DNA of 64,000 nucleotides, taken from NCBI GenBank assembly GCA_037039925.1, contig JAXRKP010000434.1, positions 51,001-115,000 of the forward strand. The letters are read 5' to 3'. The DNA comes from Doris montereyensis. Its lineage: Eukaryota; Mollusca; Gastropoda; Nudibranchia; Dorididae. Of the stretch, positions 1-11,489 are shown piece after piece; position 1 is the stretch's first letter; each line of letters starts with the position of its first letter. The position numbers and the translations under genes are program-made. Under the pieces are notes generated by a model. That model did no database searches. It saw nothing but the letters and a program-made list of their open reading frames with translations, and was not told where the DNA came from.

Positions 1-387
1 ATGAGTAAAAAGGAGCTGAGACAGTTTAAACAATGTTGATAAGAAGTAGTTGAGAGCCTCTCAAGGTTTTATGAGGTTTCAAAGTATTATCCTTCTCTTT
101 TCTTAGGGAGAAAAAAGATTAAAATATATTTTTAAAAAGAGAGAAAATATGATTTTCTCAAAATGTCGGGTTTTTTTCCTTATTTTCTATCTACTTTTTC
201 ATTCATCAACGTATCTTCATGAAATTTGATATGAAGGATGGGTGGGTAAAAACAAGACAAAGCATTTCTCGTTACATAACTTAGTTTTGTGAAATTTTAA
301 TTTTTTGTAAAATATTTTGGTATATTTTTGGGTTTATTCTCATATGCTATTTTCCAAAATAAATAATAAAACAATTAATAAATTGTA
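1..387. other. AT-rich LIN9 intron, nothing recognised
   Basis: This stretch precedes the first recognised exon. I see no splice-bounded LIN9-like segment, RNA gene or repeat here apart from the ATT array that follows. Confidence 0.5.
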
Positions 388-469
<82 letters not shown>

Positions 470-505
470 TATTATTATTATTATTATTATTATCATTATT
501 ATTTA
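388..505. repeat. (ATT)n microsatellite
   Basis: About 38 nearly perfect ATT/TTA units lie in a LIN9 intron. The 108-aa poly-Ile/Tyr open frame across it is an artefact. Confidence 0.97.
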
Positions 506-774
506 AGTCTGCTCTATCTACTGATCAAGGAGATGGAGTGTACTGTGATGTCTACTTCTTTGTTCACTTGTGTCTTGAAGGCATTGACTAGATATGCATT
601 AGTGTACATTGTTTGGGTGGCTTTGAATGCATTCTACCATTAAAAACCTGAACTAACCATGTCCCTTTAAAGATTTGGTGGATGATCAGTGAGAGCTTAC
701 ATATAACCAAGGTGTACATTTTTAGTTACCCGTTGGTTGTTAGATTATTCTATTTGAATTTATTCATACTTCAG

Positions 775-879
775 AAAATTGAAGCTGACGGAGATGTCCC
801 ATCCCCTTTCAAAGGAAAACTTGTCAATTTAGAAGGAGGAACCTATGGAGGTTTTCCCATCAAATTTTTGGTCTTAGTG
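775..879 (+). CDS. LIN9: LIN9 exon a (first in window)
   Basis: The acceptor TTCATACTTCAG precedes 775 and the donor GTAAGT follows 879. The exon is 35 whole codons, beginning KIEADGDVPSPFKGK and ending GGTYGGFPIKFLVLV, and is phase 0 at both ends. GG.YGGFP..FLV.V runs directly into TRLSKIL of the next exon, as in the LIN9 family. No earlier LIN9 exon is visible between 1 and 774. Confidence 0.9.
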
Positions 880-1029
880 GTAAGTATGCAGATACCATTA
901 GTCCAATCTAAAACGGATTCCACAGGGAACAGCCGTATTTTTTCGTTTAAGACAGGTTCCAGTCTAGACAGTTGAAACTACATAATAAATACTATGTACA
1001 ACATTTATAGTATTACACACTATGATCAT

Positions 1030-1680
1030 ACAATAGGACACCAGCGTCGCTCCATCAGAGAAAGTAAAAAACCTAGGCGTAGTTTTTGACAACAACATAT
1101 CCATGTCAGATCAAAGAAGTGTACTTTGTAAGTCACTCTACTGCAAGATTCACCGAATCAGCCGTATCAGAAAGTTTCTATCATTGGATGTTGCAAAGAC
1201 ACTCATGGCTCATGGTCTCTTTAATCTTATCAAAGTTTGACGATTGCAATGCTCTACTTTCCGACCTTCCACAAGACCATTTACATAAACTTAAGTGAGT
1301 GCAAAACTCAGCTACAAGAGTAATTTTTCAGAAATAGAAGACAGACCATATTACCCCATGTGAGGAATTCCTTCATTGGCTACCCGTTTAAGTCGTGAAT
1401 TGACTACAAAGTTATTGCCCTGGTGGTTTTTAAATATCTAAAGAATCAAACTTCCTCTTACCTTTTAGAACTATTAAAATCAAACACCAAGGCTAGATGT
1501 TTGAGATCCAGTGATGATACCTCACTTTTGTCTATGCTAAGAAAATTAATTAAATCCTGTGGTGACCGATCATTCAAACATTACGGCCCCAAAGTTTGGA
1601 AGAAGCTTCCAAGGGAGATAAGAAAATTGACTTCTGTTGAAAGAATGTAAAAAGCTATCAAAACCGTACTTTTCATTGAA
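1030..1680 (+). mobile_element. Degraded CR1/L2-like LINE reverse transcriptase tail
   Basis: Scattered in several frames are the usual post-RT landmarks of CR1/L2/jockey-type ORF2 proteins: PSEKVKNLGVVFDNNISM, LSKFDDCNALLSDLP, QNSATRVIF, HITPC...HWLPV, then LRSSDDTSLL and KSCGDRSFKHYGPKVWKKLP. Many stops and frameshifts show an old, inactive insertion in a LIN9 intron, in the same orientation as the gene. Confidence 0.85.
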
Positions 1681-1923
1681 TTTTAGTTAAGCTGCTTTGG
1701 AATGTTGTTCTTTTTAAATCCAAACTTTTGCATTTTTTAAATCGTATGTAACATTGTAGTTATCTATTTATAGAAAAATTGATGTGTGCCTGGTTTTTTT
1801 AATTTCCTGTCTTTTTGCCTTGTGTGATGTTGCTTTGAGATGTCATTGATATGGAAAGCGCAATATAGATACTATATATTATTATAATATCATGCCATGT
1901 GAATTTTTTTATATTCCTGATAG

Positions 1924-2005
1924 ACACGGCTTTCCAAAATCCTTCAAGTCAAAAAAAGACTGGATCAACCAATTGAGCCAGATGAACACAGTGGCAGAGA
2001 AGAAG
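1924..2005 (+). CDS. LIN9: LIN9 exon b (one-base frameshift in A7)
   Basis: The exon reads TRLSKILQVKK, then only in the +1 frame DWINQLSQMNTVAEKK, which is the expected LIN9 continuation (..KK-x-x-I-x-x-L-x-x-MNT-x-AEK). The switch falls in a run of seven A at 1951-1957. Six A would restore an 81-nt, 27-codon, phase 0-0 exon. The acceptor is CCTGATAG and the donor AAG|GTTTTT is weak. The surplus A is either a homopolymer error or a real mutation. Confidence 0.85.
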
Positions 2006-2320
2006 GTTTTTCTCATTTTGATTTTCTATATGGTTATGTCTAATATGTAAGCTTTTCTCGAAATGTAGCCCAAAACGCCACATATACCATGCCGAAGAAA
2101 ATTCACTCATAAATTTCTTTTTTCACACTCAACTGGTTGTCCTAGGTCTAATTATCCTCTGCAGGTCTTAGAATGTCCAACGCTAATTTTAATTTTTTTA
2201 AATGTCAACATTTATCATTTTCCTTTTTAAAGATTCTTAGCCAAGGATGCCATTTTGATCACTGCATGAAGCTTAAAAGAAAACTTGACCAAAATAAAAC
2301 AAATCTATTGCATTTTTCAG

Positions 2321-2446
2321 AGTTCTTTTGAGGAGCCAGTCTCCTTGGAATTTCAGAAGGAATATGCCAGTATTGTAGTGGAGCTTGAGAAACTCAACAA
2401 GGATCTAAATGAGTATCTGATTGGAGTTCAGAATTATTGCCAAGAT
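2321..2446 (+). CDS. LIN9: LIN9 exon c
   Basis: The acceptor CATTTTTCAG and donor GTAAGT bound exactly 42 codons in phase 0-0. The exon contains VSLEFQKEYASIVVELEKLN and then KDLNEYLIGVQNYCQD, the most conserved helical stretch of the LIN9 C-terminal region. Confidence 0.95.
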
Positions 2447-2699
2447 GTAAGTAATGGGATGCTGTAGCTTATTTCATAGTCAGATCCTCTTTGATGCCAT
2501 GGTAAGGTATGTGCGGTTTTTTAAGGTAGAGAGCCAGCCCTGATATCAAGTTTTTGCTTCAAAATATCGAATTTGAAGCTTTGTATTGTTTGACAATTTC
2601 AACTATTCCTGAACACAATTTTTTCCAATAGAATTGATAGCATCGTTGTTTATCACATGAAAAGAAACAGTTTGTGGACTGTGAGTCATGATGTTGCAG

Positions 2700-2815
2700 T
2701 GACTAAGTGAAGTGAAGTCAAAAGTAAAAAACGACAATAGATGAAAACTCCACAAATAAAGACAGAACAAACACAGGATGTTTGGGTATAACCCTTTGTC
2801 TCACAACGAATGAGA
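2700..2815. repeat. Dispersed repeat with GGTATAACCCTTTGTC core
   Basis: The stretch is similar to 41225-41340 (AAAGACAGA..A..GTTTCGGGTATAACCCTTCGTC). It is a family seen at least twice in the window and non-coding. Its class cannot be assigned here. Confidence 0.6.
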
Positions 2816-3840
2816 AATATCTAGAATCTAGATCTAAACGTTAATGGAGGCATCACACAGTGTGATGTCAGAAGAAAAACAGAAAAGAGGAAGAAAGAAA
2901 GAAAAATACGATGATAATATGTATGTATGAGTGAGTAGAAGGGAAAGTGAAGAATACAGAGAACCGAGAATGGAAGGTTAAGATCTAGAAAAAATGAAAT
3001 GAAATAACAATATACAAATAAGTGAGTAGAGCTAATAAAAGGAGAGACAAAGAGAGAGATGTGAGTATGGGAAACAAGAAGGGGAGAAGAGAACAAGACT
3101 AGGACTAGAGAGAAGGAATGAAAGGAAATACCAACAAGGCAAAAATGTTACAGTTGTCTTTGCCTAAGAAGTCCTTCCTTCTGCCCTATTTATGGAACAG
3201 ATTTTTCCTTTTTAATTCTCATTTCTATGAGGCTGATTTGAAAAACTTCAATCCGGCTAAGAGGCTGGGTTGGGGTTTTTTTATCAGATCTGCTAAACTG
3301 CAATAAATGAATATTCAAATTCATATCGGGAATGCCATATTTCTCTCTATGTTGAACATGTAAATCGTGTTGTAGGTCTAGAATCTTTGCTAGTGCTTGG
3401 TTCTACCGAAGCAGCGTCAGGCTCTTTGATGTTGATGCCAGACACCCTCCAGATGAACGAGGCGATTGACACATACGATTCATATCAGCACGCAATACTT
3501 GCAAACTGGTCTTTGTCATTTGAACCATCTTGACCAAATCAAAGGCACAAACTAGAAGCATGTTTTCACTGTTAAAGGACTTTAATGCTGAGACTAGATT
3601 TAAGTGAATTAGACATAATTGTTTGATACAACAGCTACCTAGTTTTGGGAGAACAGTAATGGAATTTAAAAGAAATATACACTGCTAAAGAACTGCTTCA
3701 TTCTTCCTCCTTTTCTTATATATCCTCCTCCTTCCACTACTTCAGTTTTGAATCTGAGCTCTAGGCCTATAGGTCTGACCCACTGATGTCACATAATGAT
3801 TCCTTTATGCGATGTTTTCGCCTTCGAGTCCATATCTGAA
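2816..3840. other. LIN9 intron, no gene recognised
   Basis: It holds a purine-rich GAGA stretch around 2870-3110 followed by ordinary intronic sequence. Two open frames of 62 and 91 aa lack splice support or recognisable motifs, so I do not call them genes. Confidence 0.5.
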
Positions 3841-4130
3841 GTGATTTTTTTCTTTTGAGTTTGGGCTTTTCCTTTTAATATATACATGAGTAAATTTCAA
3901 AACATGATCATCCTATATTATTAAAAAGTTTGTAGCGTGCCTGGTTGCCACGGAAATTCGACTATTTTCACCTACCCTCGCCTACAAAATATTTTGTAAC
4001 AAAACACACCATATGGACATATTTCTGCCATAAACTCGTAGATAAAGTATCGTTGTACCCGATGATGTAAGGAATGGAACATCGACATCGTGGTCCCAAA
4101 CTCACCAATGCAGGTGCCACCATCTGTTTG
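3840..4130. repeat. Dispersed repeat related to 60550-61945
   Basis: GAGTTTGGG..TTT..AATATATA.ATGAGTAA, the GGTTGCCACGGAAA box, CTACCCTCGCCTACAAAATA, CATATGGACAT.TTTCTGCCATA and TGGTCCCAAACTC are shared in order with the long repeat at 60550-61640 and its partial duplicate to 61945. This copy is shorter, apparently by internal deletion. Confidence 0.75.
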
Positions 4131-4243
4131 TGGCCAGGCAATTAGCCTGTGGCTGACAGGTCATAAGATACGCTATGCCTCAATGTGCTTCCGGTCATTG
4201 TCTTTCCATTTTCTAATTGACCAGGCTCCTCTTTCTCTAACAG

Positions 4244-4342
4244 ATATCACCTGACCAAGGAGTGACACCAGCTGAGCAGCCATCGGAAATAAAGCGAAAG
4301 TGTGATGAAGAAGCCGCTGTAACAGTCAAACGGATTTGTGTG
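4244..4342 (+). CDS. LIN9: LIN9 exon d
   Basis: The acceptor TCTCTAACAG and donor GTGAGT bound 33 codons in phase 0-0. The exon reads ISPDQGVTPAEQPSEIKRKC and then DEEAAVTVKRICV, matching the PDQG-x-x-PA-x-QP motif of LIN9. A long CTT microsatellite begins 48 nt after the donor. Confidence 0.94.
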
Positions 4343-4390
4343 GTGAGTCCTCAACGGGCACTCAAGCTTCATTATACCACCATCTGTTGT

Positions 4391-4474
4391 CTTCTTCTTC
4401 TTCTTCTTCTTCTTCTTCTTCTTCTTCTTCTTCTTCTTCTTCTTCTTCTTCTTCTTCTTCTTCTTCTTCTTCTT

Positions 4475-4504
<30 letters not shown>
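4391..4504. repeat. (CTT)n microsatellite
   Basis: About 38 CTT units followed by six AAT units, just downstream of LIN9 exon d. The poly-Leu and poly-Lys frames are artefacts. Confidence 0.97.
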
Positions 4505-4505
<1 letters not shown>

Positions 4506-4985
4506 ATAATAATAATAATAATAGTAACTGACCAACTCAATTCTTGAATATTACTTAGTTTAATTTAATCCAAAAATGTTAATCCAATTTTGGCTTTAAA
4601 GTGATGTATTTTATTCTGCCTTTAAAGCCAATTAATTTATGTACAAGTCAATAATAAGGATAATAGTAAGCAAGTTTTTTGTGCACCTTCCCTCCGGAGA
4701 GGTCAAGGTGGGGCATTACAAGTACATCAACACATTATTCTATTACATAGACATTATACATAAAACATATGTACAATTTTCCCTGGGCCCATTAACTTTA
4801 CACACTTGATTAATATTCACAGAATATTTAAGTTAAGTTGGGACATAACAAATCTTTCAAACTAATGTATGGTTCGGACTAAGGGTTTTCAGACTAAATT
4901 ATAAAGGGTTTTTACCTTTTCGAGATTATAAGTTGATTGTTATCACCATAAAGAAATATTCTCCTATTTTTCTTTTTTTTTTTTT

Positions 4986-5098
4986 TCTTCTTCTTCTTCT
5001 TCTTCTTCTTCTTCTTCTTCTTCTTCTTCTTCTTCTTCTTCTTCTTCTTCTTCTTCTTCTTCTTCTTCTTCTTCTTCTTCTTCTTCTTCTTCTTCTTC
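4986..5098. repeat. (CTT)n microsatellite, second
   Basis: About 37 CTT units, 480 bp after the first CTT array and on the same strand, in the LIN9 intron before exon e. Purine/pyrimidine strand asymmetry makes both arrays potential triplex (H-DNA) formers; that is inference. Confidence 0.97.
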
Positions 5099-5374
5099 CT
5101 CAAATCAATTTGATCCTGTAAATATTTTAAGTTTTAGGTTTACTGCATGCTTCAGATTTAGATCTATTGGTGAAATGGGTAAGATATAGATCACTGAAAC
5201 TTTTGAAGTTGACAAATCAAAACTACAGAATATGCTAAAAATTAAATTTAATAGTCCACACTGTAAACACTTGAATTTCTAATGGTTTTGTATAGATTGT
5301 GGTTGATTCCTAAACATTTCATGTGCCATTCCTTAGCATTTGAATGTTGCATTTTTCTTTCTTTTTTTCTTTAG

Positions 5375-5462
5375 GGAATGTTGCAGAATCAGTAAGACGG
5401 CAAACAATGAAAGAGTGTTGAAGCTCATCTCAAACCTCACCTCCATCATGTTGCAAATACGG
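5375..5462 (+). CDS. LIN9: LIN9 exon e (apparent one-base insertion)
   Basis: The end reads NNERVLKLISNLTSIMLQIR, the LIN9 LISRLT-type helix, up to donor GTAAGA. The best acceptor (TTTTTTTCTTTAG before 5375) starts in the wrong frame, reading GMLQNQ and then a stop. Removing one base near 5393 (CAG-T-AAG) gives exactly 29 codons, GMLQNQKTANNERVL.., with phase 0 at both ends. The alternative is a weak acceptor at AAG|ACG (exon start 5397). The 5' boundary is therefore less certain than the 3' one. Confidence 0.8.
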
Positions 5463-5539
5463 GTAAGAAGATGTCAGGGAGTGGATACTAAAATGGGACA
5501 CGAGAATCTGCAGCTGTTTAGATCAGCAACATTTGAATG

Positions 5540-5800
5540 GTACACTCAAAACTGGTTATACCACCAACTCTTGTGCCGATGGTAACTTGGCGTTGTAGAA
5601 GGAATGGCATTATAACGAATACGCCCTTATCCAGCATTACAATGTGGGAAAGAATCAATGTCCATGTAAAGTACATGAATGCAACCGAGGAAAAGTTGAA
5701 TTTGACAATACGATGTAGGCCCACTACTACATGTGAAAATGCTACTGTAGTAATAGTAGTAATAGTGGGTAGTTTGGTGTTGGGGGGGGGGGGGTACTGG
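5540..5800 (+). mobile_element. pogo/Tigger-like non-autonomous repeat, left part
   Basis: ACACTCAAAACTGGTTATAC, GTAACTTGGCGTT and GGCATTATAACGAA..CGCC match 23380-23490 in order. Subterminal TATAACGA motifs resemble those of invertebrate pogo/Tigger transposons. No transposase frame is present. The matching right part is at 9171-9350, so the 3-kb 20-bp array sits inside this element. Confidence 0.6.
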
Positions 5801-6133
5801 TAGGTTCTACTTCTATTTTTTTCAAACTTCCATTTACTTTTCATCTTGCTGTTTCCTCACAAATCACCCTGATAATACGTATATGATAGACAGGGAAACT
5901 TCAATGAAACAAAGTGTTAGTAATAGGCAAGCCTTACAACACACTACACATCTGTCTTGGCACACTACACATCCATCTTGGCACACTACACATTCATCTC
6001 AGATCAATTAGCCCAAGACTACGAAGAGTAAGAGTGAAAGATAGGTGGTCGATTGCGCATGGGGGTGAAATGTGAGACTCAGGGCCCTGATGCGTTTGTA
6101 TGTTTCACTCCATGATCTTTGACTAATGCAAAC

Positions 6134-9100
6134 GATTCTACCTGCTTGTACTAGATTCTACCTACTTGTACTAGATTCTACCTGCTTGTACTAGATATTC
6201 GACCTGCTTGTACTAGATTCTACCTGCTTGTACTAGATTCTACCTGCTTGTACTAGATATTCTACCTGCTTGTACTAGATTCTATTGCTTGTACTAGATT
6301 CTACCTGCTTGTACTAGATTCTACCTGCTTGTACTAGATATTCTACCTGCTTGTACTAGATTCTACCTGCTTGTACTAGATTCTACCTGCTTGTACTAGA
6401 TATTGCTACCTGCTTGTACTAGATTCTACCTGCTTGTACTAGAGATTCTACCTGCTTGTACTAGATTCTATCTGCTTGTACTAGATTCTATCTGCTTGTA
6501 CTAGATTCTACCTGCTTGTACTAGATTCTATCTGCTTGTACTAGATTCTATCTGCTTGTACTAGATTCTACCTGCTTGTACTAGATTCTACTAGATTCTA
6601 TCTGCTTGTACTAGATTCTATCTGCTTGTACTAGATTCTACCTGCTTGTACTAGATATTCTACCTGCTTGTACTAGATTCTATAGATTCTATCTGCTTGT
6701 ACTAGATTCTACCTGCTTGTACTAGATTCTACCTGCTTGTACTAGATTCTATCTGCTTGTACTAGATATTCTACCTGCTTGTACTAGATTATACCTGCTT
6801 GTACTAAATTATATCTGCTTTGATATTCTACCTGCTTGTACTAGATTATATCTGCTTGTACTAAGATTCTACCTGCTTGTACTAGATTTCTACTAGATTA
6901 TACCTGCTTGTACTAGATTATACTCCTGCTTGTACTAGATTCTATCTGCTTGTACTGTACTAGATTATACCTGCTTGTACTAGATTCTACCTGCTTGTAC
7001 TAGATTCTATCTGCTTGTACTAGATTCTACCTGCTTGTAGATTCTACCTGCTTATACTAGATTCTACCTGCTTGTACTAGAAATTCTATCTGCTTGTACT
7101 AGATTCTACCTGCTTGTACTAGATTCTACCTGCTTGTACTAGATTCTATCTGCTTGTACTAGATTCTACCTGCTTGTACTAGATTCTACCTGCTTGTACT
7201 AGATTCTACCTGCTTGTACTAGATTCTATCTGCTTGTACTAGATTCTACCTGCTTGTACTAGATTCTAGATTCTATCTGCTTGTACTAGATTTCTAGATT
7301 CTACCTGCTTGTACTAGATTCTACCTGCTTGTACTAGATTCTACCTGCTTGTACTAGATTCTACCTGCTTGTACTAGATTCTACCTGCTTGTACTAGATT
7401 CTATCTGCTTGTACTAGATTCTACCTGCTTGTACTAGATTCTATCTGCTTGTACTAGATTCTATCTGCTTGTACTAGATTCTACCTGCTTGTATAGATTC
7501 TCTGCTTGTACTAGATTATACCTGCTTGTACTAGATTCTACCTGCTTGTACTAGATTCTACCTGCTTGTACTAGATTCTACCTCTTGTACTAGATTCTAT
7601 CTGCTTGTACTAGATTCTACCTGCTTGTACTAGATTATTGTTTGTACTAGATATTCTACCTGCTTGTACTAGATTATACCTGCTTGTACTAGATTCTCCT
7701 GCTTGTACTAGATTCTACCTGCTTGTACTAGATTCTATCTGCTTGTACTAGATATTCTACCTGCTTGTACTAGATTACTAGATTCTACCTGCTTGTACTA
7801 GATTATACCTGCTTGTACTAAATTCTATCTGCTTGTACTAGATACTAGATTCTACCTGCTTGTACTAGATTCTACCTGCTTGTACTAGATATTCTACCTG
7901 CTTGTACTAGATTCTACCTGCTTGTACTAGATTATGCTTGTACTAGATTCTACCTGCTTGTACTAGATACCTGCTTGTCTACCTGCTTGTACTAGATTCT
8001 ACCTGCTTGTACTAGATATTCTACCTGCTTGTACTAGATTATACCTGCTTGTACTAGATATTCTACCTGCTTGTACTAGATTCTACCTGCTTGTACTAGA
8101 TATTCTACCTGCTTGTACTAGATTCTACCTGCTTGTACTAGATTCTACCTGCTTGTACTAGATTCTACCTGCTTGTACTAGATTCTACCTGCTTGTACTA
8201 GATATTCTACCTGCTTGTACTAGATTCTAGACTTATTCTACCTGCTTGTACTAGATATTCTACCACCTGCTTGTACTAGATATTCTACTAGATATTCTAC
8301 CTGCTTGTACTAGATTCTACCTGCTTGTACTAGATATTCTACCTGCTTGTACTAGATATTCTACCTGCTTGTACTAGATATTCTACCTGCTTGTACTAGA
8401 TATTCTACCTGCTTGTACTAGATATTCTACCTGCTTGTACTAGATATTCTACCTGCTTACTAGATATTCTACCTGCTTGTACTAGATTCTACCTGCTTGT
8501 ACTAGATTCTACCTGCTTGTAGATACTAGATTCTATCTGCTTGTACTGATATTCTACCTGCTTGTACTAGATTCTACCTGCTTGTACTAGATTCTACCTG
8601 CTTGTACTAGATATTCTACCTGCTTGTACTAGATTCTACCTGCTTGTACTAGATTCTACCTGCTTGTACTAGATTCTACCTGCTTGTACTAGATTATACC
8701 TGCTTGTCTGCTTGTACTAGATTCTACCTGCTTGTACTAGATTCTACCTGCTTGTACTAGATTCTACCTGCTTGTACTAGACTAGATTCTACCTGCTTGT
8801 ACTAGATATTCTATCTGCTTGTACTAGATTCTACCTGCTTGTACTAGATACCTCTTGTACCTGCTTGTACTAGATTCTACCTGCTTGTACTAGATATTCT
8901 ACCTGCTTGTACTAGATTATACCTGCTTGTACTAGATTCTACCTGCTTGTACTATCTGCTTGTACTAGATTCTACCTGCTTGTACTAGATTCTACCTGCT
9001 TGTACTAGAGATTCTACCTGCTTGTACTAGATTCTACCTGCTTGTACTAGATATTCTACCTGCTTGTACTAGATTATATCTGCTTGTACTAGATTCTACC

Positions 9101-9170
9101 TGCTTGTAATAGATATTCTACCTGCTTGTACTAGATTATACCTGCTTGTACTAGATTATACCTGCTTGTA
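6134..9170. repeat. 20-bp minisatellite, about 150 copies
   Basis: The unit is CTACCTGCTTGTACTAGATT, with frequent 22-bp variants (extra AT) and occasional truncated units. The array fills most of LIN9 intron e-f. The last unit runs into CTTGTATCACTTCGGGG, which corresponds to CCGCTTGCATCACCTCG at 24260, suggesting the monomer was amplified from the host repeat itself. Confidence 0.97.
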
Positions 9171-9350
9171 TCACTTCGGGGAAGGGGATGGTGATGCATA
9201 GTGGTGGTATAACGAATTGTATTTTACAATAGTCAAAGTTATTAAGGAATGGGAACACCAAATCATTGGCGGATGGCGATGTAATGAGTTATTTCATTGT
9301 TTTTCTATTCTGTCTGATCCTTCCAATTGTTAAAAAGCTGGTGTTAAGTA
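9171..9350 (+). mobile_element. pogo/Tigger-like repeat, right part
   Basis: GTATCAC...GGTGATGCATAGTGG, GGTATAACGAATTG, CCAAATCATTGGCGGA and GAGTTATTTCATTGT match 24262-24330 and 24880-24910. This is one unexpanded copy of the unit that forms the 65-bp array at 24285-25145. Confidence 0.65.
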
Positions 9351-10148
9351 AGAAAAACAGTGAAGCGGGAGGCGGTATAGCAATTTGGAGTTTGAGTATA
9401 TATCAAAATCAAATGAATTACCGCATACAACTTACTGACACATATCTTACTTAAAATAAATAATACAAACATGAAGCAAAGATATCAACTGATAGGACGT
9501 TTCAATCCTTTCTTTTGTTATTTTTTAACCCAAACACAACTATTCAGACTGAGAATATCTGCAAATGTCAATCTGAATATTTAGAACCTTTTCCTGCCTT
9601 CTTTCAATTGTTGTCCTTTCTGTTATGCTTGAGAAAAGTCATGAGGCCTTTTATTCAGGATCTCCAGGATTTTCTTGACTGGTTTTCACCAGCTGTTTAG
9701 TTATTGTATGATTTGCAGTGTTTATGCTCAGATCCACAGGATGTTAAGATTTGTCATCCAAATAGAAGACATAAATATCAATTGATTACTACTAGATGTA
9801 ATTGATTACTACTAGATGTAATTTGACTTTTGTCCCTTTTTTTTAAGTATTGAATTTTTTTTCAATGTTTAACATTGACCTTCGTGCTTCAGTGAATAAG
9901 AACAATAAATATGCATCTGAGACATGTCCATTTTCACCTGTGCCATCTTGCACATTTATACACACATTAATTAACTCATAAATGCCTAGTGTTTCAAAGA
10001 CAGAGAACGTCAAGATTGGGATTAGACTTATGTTTGAATTTTGCTTCTGGGGGGGGGGGGGAGTGTTGGATGACTGTTCACAAAATTACTTTGCCGGTAT
10101 ACAGTTTTGTCTGAGTTAATGTTCTTTTTACATCTACTTTTAATGCAG
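9351..10148. other. LIN9 intron, nothing recognised
   Basis: AT-rich intronic sequence with a G12 run near 10050. The 60-aa open frames here show no family motif and no splice support. Confidence 0.5.
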
Positions 10149-10243
10149 ACATTTTCTGAGAATGAGTACAGCTCATATGAATTTGGCTCCCTTCAAGACA
10201 GCCTATTGAGCATAAAAAATAGCCTGGATGCAAATAACATAAA
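10149..10243 (+). CDS. LIN9: LIN9 exon f
   Basis: The acceptor CTTTTAATGCAG and donor GTGAGT bound 31 codons plus two bases. It reads TFSENEYSSYEFGSLQDSLL and then SIKNSLDANNI, matching the SFEFKSL.DSL..IK..ID..N segment of LIN9. Phase 2 at the end fits the single leading base of the next exon. Confidence 0.93.
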
Positions 10244-10331
10244 GTGAGTAACGCATGTGTTTTGTCTCTAACATATTTCATTGCATGCATAATCCTTTAT
10301 TAAATTCTAATTTAATTACTTAATTTTCTGT

Positions 10332-11088
10332 TTCACATAGTGAAAAAACACAATATATACCTTACAAATAAGGTGACTAAATTACCCCATGTTTCATATA
10401 GTGGAAAAACACAATATATACCTATTCGTATGAATGAGGTGATTAAATTACCCCATGTTTCATATAGTGGAAAAACACAATATATATCTATTTGTATGAA
10501 TATCTTACCCCATGTTTCATATAGTGGAAAAACACAATATATACCTATTCGTATGAGGTGACTAAATTATGTTTCTAGTGACTAAATCGTATGAATGAGG
10601 TGTTTCATATAGTGGAAAAACACAATATATACCTATTCGTATGAATGAGGTGACTAAATTACCCCATGTTTCATATAGTGGAAAAACACAATATATACCT
10701 ATTCGTATGAATGAGGTGACTAAATAACCCCATGTTTCATATAGTGGAAAAACAATATATACCTATTCGTATGAATGAGGTGACTAAATTACCCCATGTT
10801 TCATATAGTGGAAAAACACAATATATACCTATTCGTATGAAGGAGGTGACTAAATTACCCCATGTTTCATATTGTGGAAAAACACAATATATACCTATTC
10901 GTATGAATGAGGTAACTAAATTACCCCATGTTTCACATAGTGGAAAAACACAATATATACCTATTCGTATGAATGAGGTGACTAAATTACCCCATGTTTC
11001 ATATAGTGGAATTTTCCACAATAATATATATATCAATATATATATTCGTATGAATGAGGTGACTAAATTACCCCATGTTTCATATCAT
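10332..11088. repeat. 66-bp minisatellite, about 11 copies
   Basis: The unit contains CATGTTTCATATAGTGGAAA, ACACAATATATACC and ATTCGTATGAATGAGG. It begins about 90 bp after LIN9 exon f. Because 66 is a multiple of three, open frames persist on both strands; they are not genes. Confidence 0.95.
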
Positions 11089-11329
11089 TATAATAATAAT
11101 AATAATAAAATATATTTCTATAGCGCTCATCATCAATACTAAATCAACCTCTGAGCGTTTTACAGTGACATGTCATAGTACAGACAACACATAAAGAATG
11201 TCAATGAAGTAAAATATGATTTCAATACCAGAAAATAATAAAAATTGTGTAGTGCAAACAGAAATAAAATAATTTAAATAAAATTACAAGAGGGGTTAAG
11301 TACAAAAAATATAAATCTGTTCCAAAATT

Positions 11330-11452
11330 AGGTGTTCAGATCCGGAATCCCGAACTTCCTGATTATCGGGTACAAATAAAGAAGAAGAAATCATCTGTTC
11401 GGATTATCGAGACATCCGTAGTATTTAAGTCCGGACTATCGAGGCGTAACTG
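11330..11452 (-). mobile_element. pogo/Tigger-like terminal fragment
   Basis: Read on the minus strand from 11452 it begins CAGTTACGCCTCGATAGTCC and contains repeated CGATAATCCG-type boxes, next to a TA dinucleotide at 11453-11454. This is the layout of a pogo/Tigger terminal inverted repeat. Only one end is visible. Confidence 0.55.
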
Positions 11453-11489
11453 TATATAGCTTAAGTTATTTATTAACAATGCATGTACA

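Noticed and set aside
2821..3096. 91-aa minus-strand frame of F/L/S-rich sequence
   Set aside because: Antisense to a purine-rich intronic tract; hydrophobic composition follows from base bias and there is no conserved motif.
6134..9170. CRISPR-like array
   Set aside because: Eukaryotic intron with direct tandem 20-22-bp units and no unique spacers or cas genes.
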